The notes below the pieces were generated by a model, which saw nothing but the letters and a program-made list of their open reading frames with translations, was not told the origin of the DNA and made no database searches. Of a stretch of 64,000 nt of DNA, positions 59,480-64,000 are shown in pieces (the first letter of the stretch is position 1; each line of letters starts with the position of its first letter). This DNA is from Dichetophora obliterata (Eukaryota > Arthropoda > Insecta > Diptera > Sciomyzidae), in assembly GCA_963920525.1 (NCBI GenBank), contig OY986436.1:31723574-31787573 (forward strand), written 5' to 3'. The translations under genes were made by a program, and so were the position numbers.

Positions 59480-61716
59480 CCCTTTCACTACCGAATTAAA
59501 ATGAATGTGGCTACAATTTTTTTTGTTGGTTTTTTAATTAATATGGTAAAGACAAACATCCCGAAAAAGTTTTTTTTTCCTACCTATGTGGGTGTGGCTG
59601 CTTTGTGATGTCCACCTGATGGGTAGTAATGGTAGTCAAATTGACTAAGAGTATGCAATGATTTACAATAGTAAAAATATAACTTTGACTACGAAATAGG
59701 TACGATATCTCGATTTTTTGTTTTATTATTTTATTATTGAATCAAAATAAGTACTGTACATGAAAATTACTAATTATTATTTTAGATGGTAGTTGTAGAA
59801 ACAGTCCGATTTTCGGCGAATACATAGGTGTGCCTTACATTTTTCGCAATAAATAAATGTCTTCTGGTTGCATCCTTCAAATTTGCATCGCATTGCGTTT
59901 TGTGATTGGTCAAACTTCGGAAATTGTCCAATTTCATCTAATCTAACATCGGTAGGTGGCTGAGCAAAATATTTGAACCTCTTTGTTGTTTTGGCGAACT
60001 GCAGACAATCTACATTCTCGTGAGGAGTGGAGTCTTGAAGAGGAGACTCAGGCCCACGTGAAGGACGACCACGCTTGTTCCTATTTATGGCACTTGGTGA
60101 AATTGTCAGTAGTGTATTGCCGATGATTTTTTTGAAGGATAGGAGGTCTAGCTCATTTTTGAGTGGTACTCCATTTTTTTTCATTATCAGCTCGGTACTC
60201 GAGCCAGCTAGCCACTACCGCCATATCAAAAAAATGCATTACCACGCGGAGTGTCCACTTCTTCGATTTGATGAATATGCGATAGTACTTAATCATTTGA
60301 TCTAAAAGATCGACGCCTCCCATTCCTTTGTTATATAGTTTGACAACTTCTGGCCTCTCAACTTCAACAAACTGTTTGTCCTTTTTGTCGTAGCGTTGAA
60401 CCGTATCAGATATGCCTATGCCAACAAAGTTTGAGGCTAAATATACCGATTTGTTGTCGAATCATTTGGTCACTATTATTTTTTCGTCTCGGCTTATGAA
60501 TTGTTCGGCATTTCCATGGCCTTTTTTGCGCATGTCGGAATCTGCCGATAGTGATGGATTTTTAAAACGGCTTACATGAATTGTGCCTGCCGCTAATATT
60601 TTCCGTAATTGTAGAACTTCCAATAAAGAATATGTAGTAAAAAAAAGTCCGTAAACAATTTTTGACCAATTGCGTCACGTGGAACACGTTTCATCAGTTC
60701 TAGAACAACAGCAGCACTAAAGCCAAATTTTTCCATTAGATTTGCCTCTATTTCAGTAGTTGATCCTTGGTAAGCGATGAAATCATAAGGTATACCACTT
60801 TTACCACATAGAACATATACCTTTATGCCCCATGGGCATGGTTTTCTACGAATGTATTGCTTGATTGAAAGACGCCCCTTAAATGGAATAATTTGTTCAT
60901 CCACACACAACGATTCTTCTAACTTATGTTGCAATAAACGCTGTCTTACTGAATTCATTATATGTCGTACTCGATAGAATTTATCGTTATTATCTGGGGT
61001 CATCTGCGTATCTATCAGATGTAGATGAGATCGAATAGCCTAAAACCGATTACGTGTCATGGTATCTGCAAACATTGGTAGAGCAAGACCTTTTTCCCAG
61101 AACATTGATATAAGTGGAAATTTTAAAATACTCATCATACACTGCAAACCAAAAAATGAACGGATTTCAGCAGCATTAGTTGGCTGAAACTTTGACTGTT
61201 GTTGCGTACTATAAAGGTTAGTAAAATGAGCGACATCTTGAAAAAATTGTGCCGGAAAATATGTTTCCAAGTACTGAAACGGAGTTCTGACCTCCTCAAT
61301 CGATTCTTCAGATCTCTCAAATGTTGAATATTCTGTCATTATTACGAGATCATTGCCACTTGATGGAGTTCTTGTCAGTTATATTATATTCTTCACGGGA
61401 CTCATCCATTTCTTCATGTGTTTCGGATGACGTCTTTGCTGCGCCGGACGATCTTAGGACTCACACCAAAAATAAGGTACTTAAAGGGACATCGTCTTCG
61501 TCCAATCCGAATAATTTTTCATTTTCACCATCCTTTCGAGTTGAATGTGGGCTAAATATTCTGCTGGATATGCTATTATTTTGACCTAACGGTTCTCCGG
61601 AATCATCCTCAATGACATCGGATTCTCCGTCATCAGAATCTCCCCCAACTCGTTTAGATATAGAATTTCCAAATAATTCAACTTCATCGTCGTCAAACTC
61701 ATCTTCAATTTTCATT
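59480..61716 (-). mobile_element. piggyBac element PB4, truncated by a LINE
   Basis: The left end reads CCCTTTCACTACCGAATT after TTAA (59476-59479), the form of a piggyBac terminus. The other terminus is not in the window because the non-LTR element starting at about 61717 interrupts the 5' side of the gene. The transposase on the reverse strand is broken. Confidence 0.8.
59777..61715 (-). pseudogene. piggyBac transposase with frameshifts and stop (PB4)
   Basis: The acidic N-terminus (KIEDEFDDDEVELFGNS) starts at 61715 against the LINE tail. Core pieces are TPFQYLETYFPAQFFQDVAH, AAEIRSFFGLQCMMSILKFP, ESLCVDEQIIPFKGRLSIKQ (first Asp), LFTDFF (second Asp block, shifted at a T-run near 60645), then a TGA near 60462 in VTK-stop-FDNKS. 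GMGGVDLLDQMIKYYR (third Asp), with WTLRVVMHFFDMAV, follows. The C-terminal zinc region MRCKFEGCNQKTFIYCEKCK, then HLCIRRKSDCF, ends at 59777. The block order is complete but at least two frameshifts and one stop break the gene. It is a different family from PB1-PB3. Confidence 0.88.
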
Positions 61717-64000
61717 TCATTTCATTTATTTTCAATCAATGGATTTTTAATCCTTACTGACTATACAAAATTAATAACTTAAAAACTAGATATGCATACA
61801 ATATATCACAAAATTAAGTTTCTTATCTATAGATATTCAAGAGACGGTTATTAAATATTGTCCTTGATACAGTAAAATCAATCTCATACATAATTGATAT
61901 TCTATTAAATTCACACAAAGCTCTTGTTATTGGAGAATTTGAAGCATAATTTGTCCTATGCAATCTAACATAAAACAAAGGATTAAATCTTAATATTCTG
62001 GATGGAACATTAAAGTTTATTAGTCCCAGCAAGTATGAGCAATCCGTAATACCAGAAACAATGTTATATACAAATAGCAAGGACATAATAGTCCTTCTAT
62101 TCTCTAATGAAATTAGGTTAATAAGCCTACATCGAGCATCATAGGAAGGGAGAGGATCCAAAAAAATTTAAGGATCGGAACGCAAATTTGATAAACTTGC
62201 GCTGAACACGTTCCAATCGATCAATGTGATTTCTATAAATGGGACTCCAAATAAAAGACCCATATTCCAGCTTTGATCTCACTAAACTTATGTAAAGCAG
62301 TTTAAGAGTATACGGATCAGTAAACTCTTTACTATTTCGCCTAATAAAGGCTAAAAGAGAGTACGACTTGGGAATTATATAGTTAAGATGATTTATAAAA
62401 GTGAATTTGGAATCAAAAATGACTCCTAAGTCTTTTATAAAAGAAACTTTTTTTAAAGGCTGATCGTTCAAATAAAATTCAGTTTGAAGAGTATTATTCA
62501 ATTTAGAAAATGTCACATGGTAACATTTCTTTAAGTTTAAGAGTAAACGATTATTACAACACCAGGTGTATACATTATTTATGTCTTTTTGAAGAGCTAG
62601 TTTATCATTTAAATTCGCAATGCGTGAAAAAATTTTCAAGTCATCTGCAAATAAAAGAAACTTTGAACTTGAGAAACAATTACTAATATCATTTATAAAA
62701 ATAATAAAGAAAAGGGGGCCCAAGATACTACCTTGAGGTACACCCGAGGAAGCAATATATGACAATGAAGTTTTACTTTCAACTGTCACCATACAAAGTC
62801 TTTTACTAAGATATGAACTAACCCAGGAAAAAAAATTCGAGTGAAATCCTAGTTTCGCAAGTTCATTCAATAACAGGCTATGTGAAACCTTATCGAATGC
62901 TTTTGAAAAATCCAAGTACGTGGCATCAACTTGAGTGCCCTCTTCAAAAAAAGATATGCAATAGTCCGTAAAAATAGACAAATTCGTTATTGTAGAACGA
63001 TTTGGCATAAAGCCATGCTGAGCAGTGGAAATTATGCTTTTAATTTCAAAAGATAGTTTTAATTTCACAATACTTTCAAATAGTTTTGAAATGTTTGAAA
63101 GTTTGGATATAGGCCTATAATTTGAAATATCATTTTTAGCACCACTTTTATAAACTGGAGTAATAACGCAATCTTCCATGCATCCAAAAAAACACCATAT
63201 TTCAAAGACTTATTAAATATTATTCTGAGAGGAGTTGAAAGAGTATAATGGCATTTCTTTAAGAGAAATGAAGAAAAGCCATCAATATCATTTTTTTGTG
63301 AATTTATTAAACTAAAGATAGAGTTTAACACATCAATATCTGAGATTTGTAGGGAGCCAAAGTTGATATTAGCTTCAAAATTTAAATCTGAATCAATGTT
63401 TTGATTATTATCAACAACAAAGTTAGAGGAGAAATATTTTGCAAAAAGATTAGCTGATGCAGATAGCGACTGAGATGATTCATTCCCATAAACCATTTTA
63501 GTCGGAAAACAAGATGAGGATTTTTTAGAATTAATAAAGCTCCAGAAATACTTAGGATTGCGTTTAATATTCGACTCATATTTACTTATATATTGCTTAT
63601 AAAGGAATTTGTTTAGAAAGTTGAATTCTCTCAAGTAATGCTGATGTTTTAAATGGTATTCTAAATTGTTAGTGACTTTATATAGTTTAAAGAATTTATT
63701 TCTTAAATTTTTTAGTTTCTTTAGACCATGTGTATACCATGGTAATTTAAAAGCTTTATTAGGATACGTTGGAATATTTCTGCTAAAAATATCTAAAATT
63801 TTTGATTTAAAGTACAAGAAGGAATCATAGGTATTCAAATTCTTCAAATTATGCTCCCAAATTTTGCCTGTTATAGCATTATTTAATTCTTCAAAATTGC
63901 AACTGCTGAAGTTATAATTTAGGTTAGATGTTATAGGATCAGACACTTTACATGCAAAATTAAAAAAAGTAATATTAAGTTCTAGAGGTAAATGATGTAA
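61717..64000 (-). mobile_element. Non-LTR retrotransposon, 3' part, open to window edge
   Basis: Reverse-strand element whose 3' tail is an AAATG-type microsatellite (61711-61735), inserted against the start of the PB4 gene. It lacks an RNase H domain and belongs to the same family as the deleted copy at 6040-6957. The 5' part, with most of the endonuclease, lies beyond 64000. Confidence 0.88.
61823..64000 (-). pseudogene. ORF2 (endonuclease end, reverse transcriptase)
   Basis: The frame is open at the edge, where HHLPLELN probably is the decayed SDHxPL motif ending the endonuclease. Pre-RT sequence runs to LDAWK. A one-base shift near 63175 leads into RT: VITPVYKSGAKNDISNYRPI, AQHGFMPNRSTITNLS, YLDFSKAFDKVSH, SGVPQGSILGPLFFIIFIND, LLFADDLKIFSRI (catalytic FADD), NLKKCYHVTFSK, VSFIKDLGVIFDSKFTF, then LVRSKLEYGSFIWSP. 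A second shift near 62150 precedes LPSYDARCRLINL and the end at 61823. The GVPQGSILGP and FADD blocks and the absence of RNase H fit the jockey/CR1 assemblage. The two shifts inactivate it. Confidence 0.88.

Overview
The window is AT-rich eukaryotic DNA, very probably from an insect and most likely a higher fly. It is filled with nested, mostly broken transposable elements. I found no convincing host gene, no standard tRNA or rRNA gene, and no prokaryotic feature. The assignment rests on the element families: piggyBac, mariner-like, hAT-like, Helentron-type, non-LTR retrotransposons with RNase H, tRNA-derived SINEs, and a gypsy-type LTR element with a lysine-tRNA primer site. The species cannot be fixed from this sequence.

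Layout. 0-7 kb: a small foldback, a Helentron-type endonuclease remnant, a GC-rich repeat (called family X here), a decayed transposon gene with a GQNKN motif, and an internally deleted non-LTR retrotransposon. 7.2-9.2 kb: a 1.7-kb long inverted repeat holding a dead transposon gene, then a SINE. 9.3-15.8 kb: two related MITE-like repeats (one holding a mariner tail), two different piggyBac elements side by side, and a second family X copy. 18-23.5 kb: an array of palindromic units, a miniature foldback element, a 5'-truncated LINE and a nearly perfect 1.6-kb palindrome. 28.6-40.1 kb: an A/T-rich tandem-unit element, pieces of a hAT transposase, a full-length SINE with target duplication, a mariner-like element with intact ends carrying a 148-bp insertion copied from a nearby locus, and a 3.7-kb element with terminal repeats over 320 bp whose transposase gene contains about 458 ATT triplets. 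42.8-53.5 kb: diverged tandem units, a GC-rich minisatellite, and a LINE split by a 5.3-kb LTR retrotransposon that has LTRs, primer site, polypurine tract and a gag fragment but no pol. 53.8-56.6 kb: a third family X copy split by a third piggyBac. 59.5-64 kb: a fourth piggyBac, cut by a non-LTR element that runs off the end of the window.

The interest lies in the order of insertion, which can be read in several places, and in the hairpin-forming structures that could feed small-RNA pathways. Every transposase examined carries at least one stop, frameshift, deletion or catalytic-residue loss. The first piggyBac (11.2-13.7 kb) is the least damaged: perfect ends and a full-length frame broken by a single amber codon.
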